A stretch of 64,000 nucleotides of DNA from Euptelea pleiosperma (GCA_035048495.1 CM068543.1:23797751-23861750); one strand, 5' to 3'; shown: positions 22,311 through 35,572, counted from the first letter of the stretch. Translations and numbers: made by a program. Notes: generated by a model from the letters alone, not told the origin.

Positions 22311-23146
22311 AGGTTGCAACTTGGGCGGGCTCAACCCGAGCCCATCTCGACTTTGGGTTAGGGCTAGGTTGGCCCCTTCAGTACTCGAGTTGGGTTCGGA
22401 CCTGGATTTTGACAACCCGATCAAATAGGGTTGGACTAGGGTTGACACTTCAACCCAACTTGAGCTCGACACACACACACACACACACTATATATATATA
22501 TCACATCATCAAAGACATGCTTGAAACAAATCCATGGAGACGACCCACTGCAAGAGGTGCATCACAACACCAATGTCTTGACTTCAATTTTATATGAGAA
22601 GGTGAGCAGTTGAAAAGCTCATTGTAATATTGCTAATAATGGATGTACTTTTTAATTTTAGTTGAAGCCACGAGTTTCGTCAATGTGTACGTCTTGTTAT
22701 ACTATATAAATTTGTGTTATCATTTGCAATTGTGTTACTATCTGTAGCTGAAGGTAAATTATATGACATTTGTAAGAGCAAGATTATATAGAGAATTTTG
22801 AACTTGTAATTCTTATATGAATAAAATTGTAAAGATGACGAATATAAATGCACATATATTTTGCTAATGTAGTCTTATTTATAGGATGTGGAAATGAAGT
22901 TATTATTTAATGGATAGCATAACGGTCATTGTATTGACTAGTAAACAATTTTAATATGAAAAAAATTTAGCCACCTTTTCAACCAATAAAAAAAGTTAAG
23001 AAATTGACCAACCCGACCAACGCGATTCGATTGGGCTTGGGCTGGAAAATCTAGGCCCGACCTTGGATTGGGTTGGGCTTGGGTTCATAGCCTTGAAGGT
23101 CGGGTTGGGCTAGGGTTGACCCCCAACCCACCCGAGTTGCAGCCCT
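22311..23146. mobile_element. 836-bp TIR element with 10-bp target duplication
   Basis: A perfect 10-bp duplication, actaaacatt, flanks the element (22301-22310 and 23147-23156). Terminal inverted repeats read aggttgcaacttgggcggg on the left and agggctgcaactcgggtggg on the right complement. Subterminal gggttgggctagggttgacc-like repeats occur at both ends. Inside are an (AC)n run (22469-22488) and a (TA)n run (22489-22501). There is no transposase ORF. The duplication length fits a Mutator-type non-autonomous element. Confidence 0.82.
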
Positions 23147-23159
23147 ACTAAACATTGAG

Positions 23160-24289
23160 AGAGATAAAAGAGAAAAGCGAGAAAAAGGCCAAAAAACTAC
23201 CACAATAAGGCTGCATTTGGCATTGTGGTTAGCTTAAAAAAAATACTTCTCAAAAAGTCTATTTTTGTGAATAACTTAATTTAAGTTAATTTGAGTGTTT
23301 GGCCCACCTTGTTAGAACAATATATGCTTATTTTGAGAAAAAAACATTTATACAACGTTTGGCTAATTTAATAAGAAAAAGTATTATTTTTATAAGATAA
23401 CTTGTCAAATGCCTTATTTGATCCCTAATCATCTGATCATTTGCTTCTTCTGATTGTTTAACAATATGGTAACTTTTTTTCTTTTAAACTTTTTATCTGT
23501 CCAAAAAAGTGTGACTTGTCAACCTCCTTTTTTCTCTCTTTTTATGTTTTCCCCATTTTTTTATATTCCGTGCTTGCTTGTTTTGATAAACACAAGTATT
23601 CAAGACCTAAAAATGTATTCTTCGTCTGTTGTCTATACTATGGCATGGACTCTTAACATAATCGAGATTGGTTTGTCATGAGTTGCAAGTTATGTCTAGG
23701 AGTTGTACATGATGTACAGAGGAATTGTAAGGCAACTGCTCCTTTTGTTCATGACTTTGAAATAGCAAATAAAATAAGAAATGTACTTTCAAACACCAAG
23801 TATCACATCTAGTTTTAAATAAATTCATCAACTAATTTCTCTCAAAAAATTGTCAATTTCATTTTTCTCTCAAGACACCATTAACATGTTTCAAGCTTCA
23901 CTAATAGCAGCACCCCACCAAATGCAATTATACCTGTAAAGCTAGTTGTATTGTCCATGGGCTCATTGATGAAACCTGGACAATTGAAACGAATCTCAAA
24001 TACATTTCTTCAATTGGACTTTTGATTAAGAAATTGAAGAAATGTTTTTTTAAAAGACAGCTGCGAGGGCTTGTAATCCAAATTCAAGCTTGAACCTGGT
24101 TGTGGGAAAAGGGTTTAGTCTAGAGTTTGATGATTTTTTAAGAAATTGATTCAATCTAATAAAACAACCCAGGAGCTTTGGTTTTCTTTACAAGACTTCT
24201 CGATGGTTGGAGAACAATTGGATGATGGTTAGGGGATGGATGATATATTAAGGTTGATAAAGTTTTTAATCCTGATATTTATTCTGAAA
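23160..24289. other. Unassigned AT-rich intergenic sequence
   Basis: No gene recognised. A stretch at 23210-23420 resembles a MITE end (ggctgcatttggcattgtgg), but no partner end was found. Confidence 0.4.
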
Positions 24290-24790
24290 TTTTCTAGATT
24301 TCCTCCAATTTTACCATCCTCGGACAAGAAGCCTTAAGAGATGGATGAAGCTCTGTTGAGATTTCTTGTTGCCTTTCAGACGTTCCAATTCCATCCACGG
24401 TGTTTGAGAAAAAAAAATTCTCATTTATCAGAAAAATTAAACTAAAAACAAACAAACTAGATAATGAAGCAAAATCATAAAATTTTATTAAGAGTTTTGC
24501 TTGGTTAACCCGTTGAGCAATAAAAAGCTCTAACAAATCCCAACCCCATGACACATAAATTCAATCTATGTGCAATTGCTTCAGTAAGAATCTGATGTTG
24601 TTGGTTTCTTCCTCAGCTTGCAGCGCCAAAACGAAAATTTTAATCATTGCAAAGAGCTTCGATTCCAAGGCTTTAATTTAATGCTCCAGACCAAGGGTCG
24701 CCAAAGATAGCTGTGGAGATGGGGATTGAACAACTCTCCTGGTCAATGCAAGCTTGTAATTCCACCAAAATATATAAGAGATAATTTAAG
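24290..24790 (-). pseudogene. Unidentified coding-like relic
   Basis: Minus-strand frames here look coding-like in composition (LFAMIKIFVLALQAEEETNN near 24600-24660; WGWDLLELFIAQRV near 24510-24550; SERQQEISTELHP near 24345-24380). They are broken by stops and shifts. I do not recognise the family. It may be chance or an old gene fragment. Confidence 0.2.
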
Positions 24791-25740
24791 TACCAAAATA
24801 AAATGCTAGAAAATCAGGGTGGCGGTGGGGACAAACAACACTTGGTGATGTAGTCAATCAAATTAATGAGTTGGGGTGTTACCACCAGCCCATTTCGATT
24901 TCTCTTTTTTCCCTTTTTTGGTGCTTAAGCAGGGACCAAATCCATGCGTCCCACCTGAGTCATCCTCTTGACAAATGACTCCATCTTCTTGTAACCACCC
25001 AATATAGACATTATCATTCAAAAGAATGTGATTGACTGGATGAAAACAATCATCCTGTCAGGTCATTCTTTTTTCCTAAAAATGCTCTTAGGTGCCATGG
25101 CATGGGAAGTTACAGTCTCGTGTTATATTGCACATATCATTATGGATCAATATATCACCAATAAAATGAGGACTTGTAATGGTGCACCTCTATGCTATAA
25201 TGAAGGTAAAATGTTCCTCGTCCAGAAAGAAAAATGATTTGCTTAAAAGGTTAGGTCATTAACAATTTACAACCGTATAGTTCTACTGGTTTGTACCATA
25301 CTCCTGTCATACATGCTCATTGATCTAGACTATCCAACCACTGGCCCCCACAGAAATATCCTAACCTAATCTAATAAGCATGACTATCTAATCATTTGCA
25401 CTCTTTTTTATGATTTTTTGCGGTCAATGTGAAGTGTAGACATAACCAGGTTGTAGTATAGGTGGTTTGTAAAAAAGGTACCGTTGCTTGGAAAATAAAG
25501 GTGATGAGTAACTCTTAACGTAAGAACTTATGTATGTAGGTGCTTGTAGGTTCGTATGTAGATTGGTAACAGTACATAGCATAGGTAGTATGCATATAAA
25601 TAGACTCTTAGTTTTTAATCCATCTCTTCTGTATGAATGCCATCGATTTCAACAATCATGTATTTACAGTGGTGCAACTCAATATCTCATGATAAAATAT
25701 TGTGTATTGAATGCTCTTTTTTTCTTTTGTCAACAAATAT
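24791..25740. other. Unassigned intergenic sequence
   Basis: Nothing recognisable beyond short open frames. Confidence 0.4.
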
Positions 25741-25749
25741 GAGCAATGA

Positions 25750-26115
25750 AAGATCTTTGTCACCTCCTGAACAATTTGTAAAACATTCTCAATGTGGCAC
25801 ATCCCATGAATGAACTTCAATTCCCATATTGTCCTTCAAGAGTTCCAAAGCTTGCAAAGTTAATTGAAGTAATTTGCCATCCTCATTCACATCTCAAGGG
25901 CATTGTTAATACTCACATTTGATTCAAAACCAATCATAAGAGCATGAGCATGGATTTCCCCGCCTTCCATCCAAGTAAAGCCCTCCGTAGAGATAGCCAG
26001 AAGGCTCTAGAGAGTGAATTGGCCACGCTAAATTCATTAATACGGTGATGCATTTCACACCGGATATCATAGTATTCAATGATGTCACATGTCTCTGAGG
26101 CATTTCACCAAACAC
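25750..26115 (-). pseudogene. Possible pentatricopeptide-repeat (PPR) gene scrap
   Basis: The minus strand near 26115-26040 reads MFGEMPQRHVTSLNTMISGV, which matches the hallmark of a plant PPR motif (FDEMPxRDVxSWNTMISGY). Downstream frames contain QALELLKDNMGIEVHS, resembling the GKEIHS element of PLS-type PPR proteins, but with stops and shifts. It abuts a copia fragment on the same strand. A small gene scrap is the best reading. Confidence 0.45.
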
Positions 26116-26127
26116 TTGAGTCGCATA

Positions 26128-26850
26128 ATTAACATGACCACACTGAAACTAATCTATCCCAAGAGGTATATCAGACATAAGGCCTTGTAGCCAACTTGCC
26201 TATTTACTAGCAGCAACTACTGCAATAAACTCATATTTCATGGTCGATTGAGCAATAATGGTTTGTTTCTTAGACCCTCCACGAAACTACTCCACCTCCA
26301 ATGGTGAAAACATATCTACTGGTTGTCTTCGAAACATTCAATAACGTGTTCCAATCATTATTGCCGTATTATTCTAAAATAATATGAAATTTATGATAAT
26401 GAATTCATAAATTTATAGTTCTTTTTAAATATCTCATTACACTGTTAATGACATAATAATGTTCAATACTAGGTCTGCTAGTGTACTTACAAAGTACTCC
26501 AATTATATATGAAATGTCTGGTCTAGTATAATCCGTTGCATGTCTAAGGTTATTAATTATACTAGCATATTCTTTATGATTTACACTATCATCTTCATTA
26601 GTGTATAATCTAATATTATGATCAAAATGAGTACAAACACGTTTACAATCAAAATATTTATATTTCTCAATATAGCGAGATTGATCCAAAGTGATTTTAT
26701 TTGCAGTCCTAGTAATTTTAATTCCTAAAATTACATTTGCTTCTCCGAGATCTTTCAAATCAACGTTTTGCAATAATTTTTTTTTTGATTTCCTTAATTA
26801 CTTATAAGTTAAAAAAATAACAAATCATCAACATACATGCGAATATACAT
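26128..26850 (-). mobile_element. Ty1/copia pol fragment (end of reverse transcriptase and RNase H)
   Basis: The minus strand shows YVDDLLFF (reverse transcriptase active site, about 26813-26836). It continues with MQNVDLKDLGEANVILGIKI, SRYIEKYKYFDCKRVCTHFD, RPDISYIIGVLCKYTSRPS and VMRYLKRTINL (26405-26773), then an RNase H part (SKKQTIIAQSTMKYEFIAVV at about 26220-26280). A frameshift separates YVDD from the rest. There is no LTR on either side. Confidence 0.85.
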
Positions 26851-28030
26851 ACAAATTATGATACATATGTTGTTTGCATATTTGTAATAAATACATTTGT
26901 TACTCTCATTAATTTTGAATCCATTAATAAAATTGCATGGTCAAAAATTTACGTCACTGTTTAAGGACATGTTTTTGACCTCTTTTAAACTTTGGTTGGA
27001 TCAGCTTAGAGGACCCATCCAATTAGAGCAAGGAGTCTTGGTGTGCGGATGCACTAAAATCGACTTAAGAGTATGCAAATGTGGCTAGAAGGTGACACCT
27101 AACGATCAAATTCCTGGGTTAACAAGGGGTTTGGTTGTTAACTGTTGCTTTCTTACTGTATTTTCTTACTCTGAAAGACGTAACTATTTGCATTCTAGCT
27201 TTTCTAGGGTTCAAATTTATGCCGTTGTGTTAAGAGACGGAGAAAGTTTTTGGGTCAGTAGGCAACTTGTAGGGCAGTGGCTTCATATAACCATCTTAAA
27301 GAATTTGATTAAATTGGTTGGTTGTGATCATATCAGATGGCGTGAAAGTGGGCTCAACTTTTCTGCAACTGTTCATAGGCCACAGGTGAGAAAACGGTAG
27401 GGTAGGCTGCCTAGGGTCCATCTGAGATGCACCTTAGATCTCTCCTTTCTCGCTACACGTACACATACAGTGATCAGGACAAATTTAGTATGCAAACATT
27501 GTCGGTAGTGTTGGATTTCCCCTTGAAAACTGTGTTATTTTCAATGTTTTCAAAACAAAATATTTTATAAATTAAAAACACGTTTTTCAATGAGCATTGA
27601 AGGGTGGATACAATGTTTGCATACTTTTAAGTATGGAGATGATTGCATACAAGACCGACCCCCAGCGATCAGGTGAAGGGAAATGATTTTTCCGGTGTTT
27701 TTACCTCTTCTAGTAACATTTTCCACATATTGACGAAAATGCCTCTTCAATTATACTGTTTTATTACATTTTTCAAGGGACATTTCTGTCAACATGTCAA
27801 TCGCCATTGACTGGAGGAAAAAAAAACCGCTGTTATGACTTATGAGGAATTTTAGCGTCATCCTTAGGACGATCGTCATCTGAAGGTGCATAATGCATGG
27901 TGCACGGCACTGATGTTCATCGATATCCTTACTGCACGAATCACAAAGACTATCACACAAATTTCGAAGAACATCCAATGGTTTGACCACACTGACGATG
28001 TGTGCTATAAAATTTTCCTACAGTTATCGA
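26851..28030. other. Intergenic sequence upstream of the coatomer gene
   Basis: No gene recognised. It contains one exact 16-bp inverted repeat (agtatgcaaacattgt at 27487-27502; complement at 27610-27625) around a 107-bp AT-rich centre, possibly a MITE relic. The last few hundred bases should include the promoter of the gene starting at 28197. Confidence 0.45.
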
Positions 28031-28032
28031 GG

Positions 28033-28040
28033 TATATAAA
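28033..28040 (+). promoter_or_regulatory. TATA box of the coatomer alpha gene
   Basis: The motif tatataaa is followed by a CT-rich stretch (28046-28078) typical of plant transcription starts and leaders, about 160 bp before the start codon. Confidence 0.6.
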
Positions 28041-28196
28041 ACCTTCTCTCTCTTTCTCTCTCTCTCCCTCTCCGATCATCGACTCGACGTCGATCAATCT
28101 CTGTAGATCTGCAATCTGTTCCGTGGACTTCTTCTTTCGGATCGAAACCCTAAGTTTCATCTCTAACGGATTAGGGTTTTCTGACTGGTTGAGACG

Positions 28197-31100
28197 ATGT
28201 TGACGAAGTTCGAGACGAAGAGTAATAGAGTTAAGGGCCTGAGTTTTCACAGCAAGAGGCCATGGATCTTGGCGAGCCTCCACAGTGGGGTAATCCAGCT
28301 TTGGGATTACAGGATGGGTACTCTCATAGACAGATTTGACGAGCACGAGGGCCCCGTTCGAGGCGTTCATTTCCATAATTCTCAACCGATCTTCGTCTCC
28401 GGAGGTATATAAACTCTCATTTGATTCAAATTCTTCCTTTTTAGCGTTCAACGTGCCTGTATTGTTCTAGTTTTAGTTGATTATCTCTTGTTTTAGACTG
28501 TAAGTTCCCGCTAATCTGCCAATGTAATTGAATTGGAATGCAATTTGTAGATCCAGACATCGTGTTATCTCTTTTCAATTGCGATTTATTCAAACCATCA
28601 TGATTCATTGCATTGATTTTATCATGTATTGGATTAATGTGTTTGGTTGATGCATTAGATGGTTGGGGAAGATATTTCACTTGCTTCTTAGTTGGTTATA
28701 ATTTTTAGATTGATCTTTGGATAATCATTTACTGTAATTCTGCTTGAATCATTTCTTTGGATAATCATTTACTGTAATTCTGCTTGAATCATTAGCTTTA
28801 CTGTAGACACAATTAGTCCGTGGACATAAGTATTTTGGTTAGATTTGATAAATAGATCAAATGTGGAAACCAGTTTATGAAGTTCAACTCGATCTATCGG
28901 GAGAAAAAGACTTTTTATTTGCATTTGTATGTTATTCAGGTATTTGTTTCACAGAACCAATTGTTTGTGTTTTTGCCAATGCAAATGAATGCAATGCAAT
29001 GTAATGACTTATTGCTATAATCTATTTAATAGACGAAATGGAAATGGAACGAAGCGACACCTATCTATTTGGACTCAATGATATCTCTTCGTCTGCCTCC
29101 AAAATTGTGAAAATCCCACCAAATTGCATCTTTTTATGGTGATGATAGCCTTTCTTGTGATGAACTGCTGAATTGAACTTTATCTTGCATTGCTTTCCAA
29201 ACACACAATGCTTACAAAAGTCAGCTTTACTGTCTTTACCCTAGCAAATCTTGTTTGCTCAACTCTGTCAAACCTCGCTCACTAATTTGACCCATGCGCA
29301 TATGCCACAATCGTGTCGAGTCTGAAATGGATCATATGATGTGAACACAACCGCTCCACCCGTAAATGTGTTCCTAGAGAGGATGTATAAATTGTCAATC
29401 TTAATACCCTTCATAACAACTAGAGCACCATTCACCACCTATAAAATTTACATTTTGCCATATACTTGCACCCGTTGGTGTCTAAAGTACTTAGAGAAAT
29501 CAATCTGTTATTTAACTCCAGAACATGCCTCTCAACTGTTAGCGTCCTTGCAATCTCATTATGCATCTTAATTCTGACCATCCCTATCCCAATAAGCTTG
29601 CTGGACATGTGATTCCTCATCAAGACAGTACCACCAGTAATGACTCTGTTGGTGGTAAACCACTCCTTATTATGACACATGATAAGAAAAATCTGAATCA
29701 AGAATCCACTTATCCTGTGAGTGATGACCATGTGTGGTCACTGAGAGAACTTTTTTGCACTGTTTGAACTTTCATCTGCCGCACTCGCTGCGTCAGAGGA
29801 TTTAATCTTTTTCTCTGTTGTTGATTACACAACTAGTTATAGAGCCATCATCAACTTAATATGTATGCATACACATGCATGCAAGGCGATCTCGAACATA
29901 TAAAGCAAAGGAAAAAAAAACTCCACTCCATATATTAGTAAAAAAGGAACATACGAATAAAAAATGACTGAAAAGACTACATAGGTCTGTCATAATCATC
30001 CTCAGTAGGTTCAGAAAATCATATTTATATGTATGTTCATTATTCCACGTCATTTATTGTTGCTGAAAAAAATGTGTGGTTTCTCATCTTCATGGTTTAA
30101 AGTCTTGGTCTTGAGGTATGTCTCAATGCGTTAATAACGAAATATCTCGACCAAGACCGTCCGATACAAACTGAGACAATGGCGAGACAAACTGCCAATG
30201 TATCATTCTAGCACCCCAATACTAAGATGTTTCACCGAGACATTCCAAGACGGAATGATACTTTGAACTGTACTCTTTTAACCAAAACACTGTGCTAATG
30301 AACTGATATTCACACATCATTAGTGGCCTTGAGAAAATACAGAATTTGTAAAGGAGCTGGTCATGTCATCACAATTGCAATTGGTTCTCTAGTTTTCCTT
30401 TGAAGGTTCAAATAACAAAGTACTATTTATGCCTACTGTATCACTGGTCATGCCTACTGTATTTAGTCGGACATATTGTTGATGCTGCTTGCCCCTAATT
30501 CTATTGTTTACAAAACAAGTGGATCGTCCCTGCAGTTGTTTTAAAAAAAACCCTTATTGACAAGAACATGAGCCATCACATGGATTTCTGATGGTACTAG
30601 CTACTTGTTTTACAACTAATGGCTTTTGCAGGAGATGACTACACAATCAAAGTATGGAATTATAAGTTGCGTCGGTGTCTATTTACTCTTCTTGGACACC
30701 TTGATTACGTCCGTACAGTCCAATTCCACCATGAGTACCCATGGATTCTTAGTGCAAGTGACGATCAGACTATCAGAATATGGAACTGGCAGTCACGCAC
30801 TTGTGTTTCTGTGTTGACTGGACACAATCATTATGTCATGTGCGCTTCATTCCATCCTAAAGAGGACCTGGTTGTATCTGCTTCCTTGGACCAGACAATT
30901 CGTGTTTGGGACATAGGTGCCCTGAGGAAGAAGACTGTATCTCCGACGGATGACATTCTGCGCCTGAGTGAAATGAACACAGATTTATTTGGTGGAATAG
31001 AGGCTACTGTCAAGTATGTCTTGGAAGGTCATGATCGTGGAGTTAACTGGGCAGCATTTCATTCAACCCTGCCTCTGATTGTCTCTGGAGCAGATGATCG

Positions 31101-34100
31101 TCAAATAAAACTGTGGCGAATGAATGGTGAACCTGAAATCTAAGTTATAGCATTTGTTTATTTGCTGTTGGTATTTATTATTGACACCTTTTATTTTCAG
31201 ACACAAAAGCTTGGGAAGTGGACACGTTGCGGGGGCATACGAACAATGTGTCTTGCTTAATGTTCCATGGGAAGAAGGACATTATTGTGTCCAACTCTGA
31301 GGACAAAAGTATTCGTGTATGGGATGTCACGAAGCGAACTGGTGTCCAGACATTCCGCAGGGAACATGATCGGTTCTGGGTTCTTGCATCTCACCCAGAA
31401 ATGAACCTTCTAGCAGCTGGTCATGATAGTGGTATGATTGTCTTTAAGTTGGAGAGAGAGCGGCCTGCTTTTTCCGTGAGTGGTGATTCATTATATTATG
31501 TGAAAGATCGTTTCCTGCGCTTTCATGAGTTTTCAACTCAAAAGGATATCCAATTGATTCCGATACGGCGGCCTGGTTCCATCAGCTTGAATCAGGGGCC
31601 AAGAACACTGTCTTATAACCCTACAGAGAATGCTGTTCTGATCTGTACAGATGTGGATGGCGGATCCTATGAACTTTATATCGTACCCAAAGATAGCATT
31701 AGCAGGGGTGATCATGTGCAAGAAGCAATGAAAGGACTAGGAGGTTCAGCTCTTTTTGTGGCTCGCAATAGGTTTGCTGTTCTAGACAAGAGTAACAACC
31801 AAGTGTTAGTCAAGAACCTTAAAAATGAGATTGTGAAGAAGAGCAGTCTTCCTGTTGCTGCTGATACAATATTCTATGCCGGGACAGGCAATTTGCTATG
31901 CAGGGCGGAAGACAGGGTTGTTATCTTCGATCTTCAGCAGAGAATTGTTCTTGGGGATCTTCAGACCCCTTTTATTAAATATGTTGTTTGGTCAAATGAC
32001 ATGGAATCTGTTGCTCTGCTCAGTAAACATGCTATAGTTATTGCCAGCAAGAAACTTGTGCATCAGTGTACCATTCATGAGACAATTCGTGTGAAGAGTG
32101 GTGCCTGGGATGAAAATGGGATCTTTATATATACAACCTTGAACCACATCAAGTATTGCCTTCCGAATGGGGACAGTGGAATTATCAGGACCCTTGATGT
32201 TCCTCTGTACATCACGAAGGTTTCTCAGAATAATATTTATTGCCTTGACCGAGATGGGAATAACCGTCTTTTATCAATTGATGCAACAGAGTACGTTTTC
32301 AAGCTTTCCCTCCAAAAGAAAAAGTATGAACATGTTATGAGTATGATTAGGAGTTCGCAGCTTTGTGGACAGGCCATGATTGCGTATCTGCAACAGAAAG
32401 GATTCCCAGGAGTTGCGCTGCATTTAGTCAAAGATGAGAGAACTCGATTCAACCTAGCACTTGAGAGTGGTAACATCCAGATTGCTGTTGCTTCTGCAAA
32501 GGAGATAGATGAGAAAGATCACTGGTATAGGTTAGGCGTTGAGGCCCTTCGACAAGGCAATACTAGCATTGTAGAATATGCGTACCAGAGGACAAAGAAT
32601 TTTGAGAGACTTTCATTTCTTTATCTGATAACAGGGAATACTGAAAAGTTATCTAAAATGCTGAGGATAGCTGAGATTAAGAATGATGTAATGGGTCAGT
32701 TTCACAATGCCATGTATTTAGGTGATATTCATGAGCGTGTCAAAATCCTGGAGAATGCTGGACATTTGCATCTTGCATATGTTACAGCTGCAGTTCATGG
32801 GCTCAAGGAAGTTGCTGATAGGCTTGCAGGCGAGTTGGGTGATAATGTTCCCTCTGTGCCCGAGGGAAAAGTGCCATCACTTCTGATTCCCCCTTCACCC
32901 GTTCTGTGCAGTGGCGATTGGCCCCTGTTGAGGGTCGTGAAAGGCATCTTTGAAGGTGGGCTGGATAGTATGGGCAAGGCTGGACATGAGGAAGAGGAAG
33001 AGGAAGATGCAGCTGATGCTGACTGGGTGGAGGACTTGGACATCTCTGATGTAGATGGCATGCTGAATGAGGATGTTGGGCTGGTAACTGAGAATGGCGA
33101 AATGAATGTAGGGAATGATGAGGAGGGAGGATGGGATCTTGAAGACCTGGAACTACCGACTGAAGCTGATACTCCAAAGGCTGCCATTAACGGCCGCGCA
33201 TCCGTATTTGTTGCCCCAACTCCAGGCATGCCTGTGAGTCAAATTTGGATACAGAAATCTTCACTTGCTGGTGAGCATGCAGCAGCTGGCAATTTTGATA
33301 CCGCGATGCGCTTACTGAGCCGACAATTGGGTGTGAAAAATTTTGCTCCTTTGAAGGCCATGTTTCTGGATTTACACATGGGCAGTCATTCCTATCTACG
33401 TGCTTTTGCTTTGGCACCAGTGATACCACTGGCAGTCGAGAAAGGATGGAGCGAGTCTGCCAGCCCCAATGTGACGTGTTCACAAGCCCTCGTGTTCAAG
33501 TTTTCTCAGTTGGATGACAAACTTAAAACTGCTTATAGGGCCACCACAGATGGGAAATTTGCTGAGGCTTTACGGCTTTTCCTCAATATCCTGCACACCA
33601 TTCCACTGATAGTGGTTGAATCTAGGAGAGAGGTTGACGAAGTTAAGGAGTTGATTGTTATAGCAAAAGAGTATGTGCTAGGCTTGAAGATGGAGGGCAG
33701 GAGAAAGGAAATTAAAGATGATGTGGTTCGGCAGCAGGAATTGGCAGCCTACTTTACCCACTGCAACCTTCAGACAGTTCATCTGAGGCTTGCTCTGCTG
33801 AATGCGATGTCTATTTGCTTCAAGGCTGGAAACTATATTACGGCAGGTAATTTTGCTAGGCGGCTTTTGGAGACTAACCCCCCAAATGAGAATCAGGCAA
33901 GGAAAGCCAGACAAGTCTTGCAGGCTTGTGATAGAAACATGAGAGATGCAACTGAGCTGAATTATGACTTCAGGAATCCCTTTGTGGTTTGTGGAGCAAC
34001 ATATGTGCCGATATACCGTGGTCAAAAAGACATATCATGCCCATATTGTGGTTCACGGTTTGTACCAGCCATTGAAGGGCAGCTCTGTGCTGTTTGTGAT

Positions 34101-34160
34101 CTTGCTGTAGTTGGATCAGATGCATCTGGTCTTCTCTGTTCCCCATCCCAGATGAGATGA
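28197..34160 (+). CDS. alpha-COP: Coatomer subunit alpha (alpha-COP), complete, 3 exons
   Basis: Exons 28197-28404, 30632-31126 and 31201-34160 join in frame through GT-AG introns into 1220 codons plus stop; plant alpha-COP is about 1218 residues. The protein starts [20 protein letters not shown] and has a seven-bladed WD40 propeller in roughly the first 300 residues (IRIWNW, IRVWDI, IKLWRM and IRVWDV are visible). The COPI WD-associated region follows, then an acidic patch at about residues 830-855. The C-terminal domain ends with paired CPYC and CAVC near residues 1180 and 1195. Alpha-COP is the large scaffold of the COPI vesicle coat; its propeller recognises dilysine cargo signals for Golgi-to-ER return. 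Intron 1 (2.2 kb) carries a copia fragment; intron 2 is 74 bp. No damage is visible. Confidence 0.97.
28714..28793. repeat. Perfect 40-bp tandem duplication
   Basis: Positions 28714-28753 and 28754-28793 are identical (beginning tctttggataatcatttact). It lies in coatomer intron 1. Confidence 0.9.
29130..29770 (-). mobile_element. Ty1/copia fragment (GAG pre-integrase region) in coatomer intron 1
   Basis: The minus strand reads [20 protein letters not shown], then [20 protein letters not shown], then [16 protein letters not shown] (29432-29731). It continues in other frames as [17 protein letters not shown] and finally [14 protein letters not shown] (about 29170-29210). This order, from protease-downstream region to GAG_pre-integrase zinc region, is that of copia polyproteins. 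There are no LTRs, and several frameshifts are present. It is antisense to the host gene. Confidence 0.8.
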
Positions 34161-34640
34161 TTAAAAATATTTTTCCATGTGTCATGGCTTAGAGGAGGAA
34201 TTAGGGGCTCATCAAACACTTAAAGCGTGTTATAATGGTATAAGGGTATCCACTGTGTCTGATTCAGGAGTGGTTCAAACATTCCAGCTTCTGGAGGTGT
34301 ATTTTTCCTTTTTCCCTGTCATTTTCTTTTTGATAATTCAACATTTCAAAGCCAATGTAGGTAGTGATTGTGGTTATTTCTTCTCTACAAACAAAGGTAG
34401 GAAATATCATACTTACAATTAGTTGAATTATTATTTTTATTTTCTTCCTCATTATTTAATTTTATTATGGTTTTCCTTTTTCTTGTCGCCCTTGGTGAAC
34501 AACTTCAGTATTTGGCTGTTTCGTTGTGGAGTGGACAAGAATGGTTCTTCAGTATTTGGCTGTTCTGTTGTGGACAAGAATGGTTTATGTTAATTATGGA
34601 TTGTGGCTGGAGGTATATGGTTACATGTGTGCACTGTGCA
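34161..34640 (+). other. Coatomer gene 3' flank
   Basis: The probable 3' untranslated region and downstream sequence of the coatomer gene. No further gene is seen. Confidence 0.5.
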
Positions 34641-34648
34641 CGTTGTTT

Positions 34649-35564
34649 AAAAATGCGCGCCTCGGGCATGTGAGGCATACACCTCGAGGCAAGGCACATA
34701 GATTAAGCCTCGACTGAAATATGAGCCTTAAGCCTCAGGTGAAATTTATGTCACTTAAGCCTCACCCAGTTGAGGCATAAGCCTCGAGGCTCAAGGTGGG
34801 AGGAGCAGTTGAGGCTGACTGTGCACAATAATTGGGTCAACTGAACAAAAAATAAAATACTTGTTTCATAATTTTTTTTACTTATTTCCCCATAATACCC
34901 TCCCCAATCATGTTTATTATCAAAAACAATAAAAAAGAAGATGATCTAGATCATCTCCTACCTCTTCTTTTTAGAGAAATTTCAAAATGCATCTCTTTTG
35001 CCCTAGTTTCCCAATTTGGGAGATTTGTTTATTGTGCTCTCATTTCTCATCCAATTTTAATTGTTGCTTCCAGATTCTTTGAAACGAAACAGTTCAAATG
35101 CACACGATTAATCAAAGTATTCCTCACTATCCTCTCTAAAATTATGGTTGTAAGGAACTATAGATTATGGTTGTTTGGCTATATGGAAACTATGGATTAG
35201 GGTTTGGTTGTTAACTTGTTATCTTTGGTTTATGAATCTATGATTTATGAACTATGACTTGATTTACGACTTATTATCTTAATCAATGTTTGACTACTTC
35301 TGCTTTATTGAATATCTTATTTTTGTTGATGTACATATACTTTTTATGCGTCGTCAAAATTTTCACTTCTTATGCTAAATCGTCAAAAAGAAGAGCTAAC
35401 AAGTTCATCTCCTTGTTTTCTTTTTATTTATAAAGTTGATTCATCTTTATAAAATTTGGTATGATTTTCATTGAATTTTTAGAGCATTTTTGAAAAAACA
35501 AATTTGAGGCTTACACCCTGTGACAGAGGCAAGCCGCCTCGTATACACCTTGTTTTTTTCGAAA
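34649..35564. mobile_element. Possible hAT-like non-autonomous element
   Basis: The words cgttgttt (34641-34648) and cattgttt (35565-35572) could be an 8-bp target duplication with one mismatch. Both ends carry clusters of gcctc/gaggc motifs in inverted arrangement (gcgcgcctcgggcatgtgag on the left; gaggcaagccgcctcgtata on the right). The inverted ends are weak. There is no transposase. Confidence 0.35.
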
Positions 35565-35572
35565 CATTGTTT

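Noticed and set aside
32795..33483. Several antisense ORFs over the coatomer gene
   Set aside because: Shadows of a real coding exon; their Ser/Pro/His-rich composition is the complement of the acidic patch.
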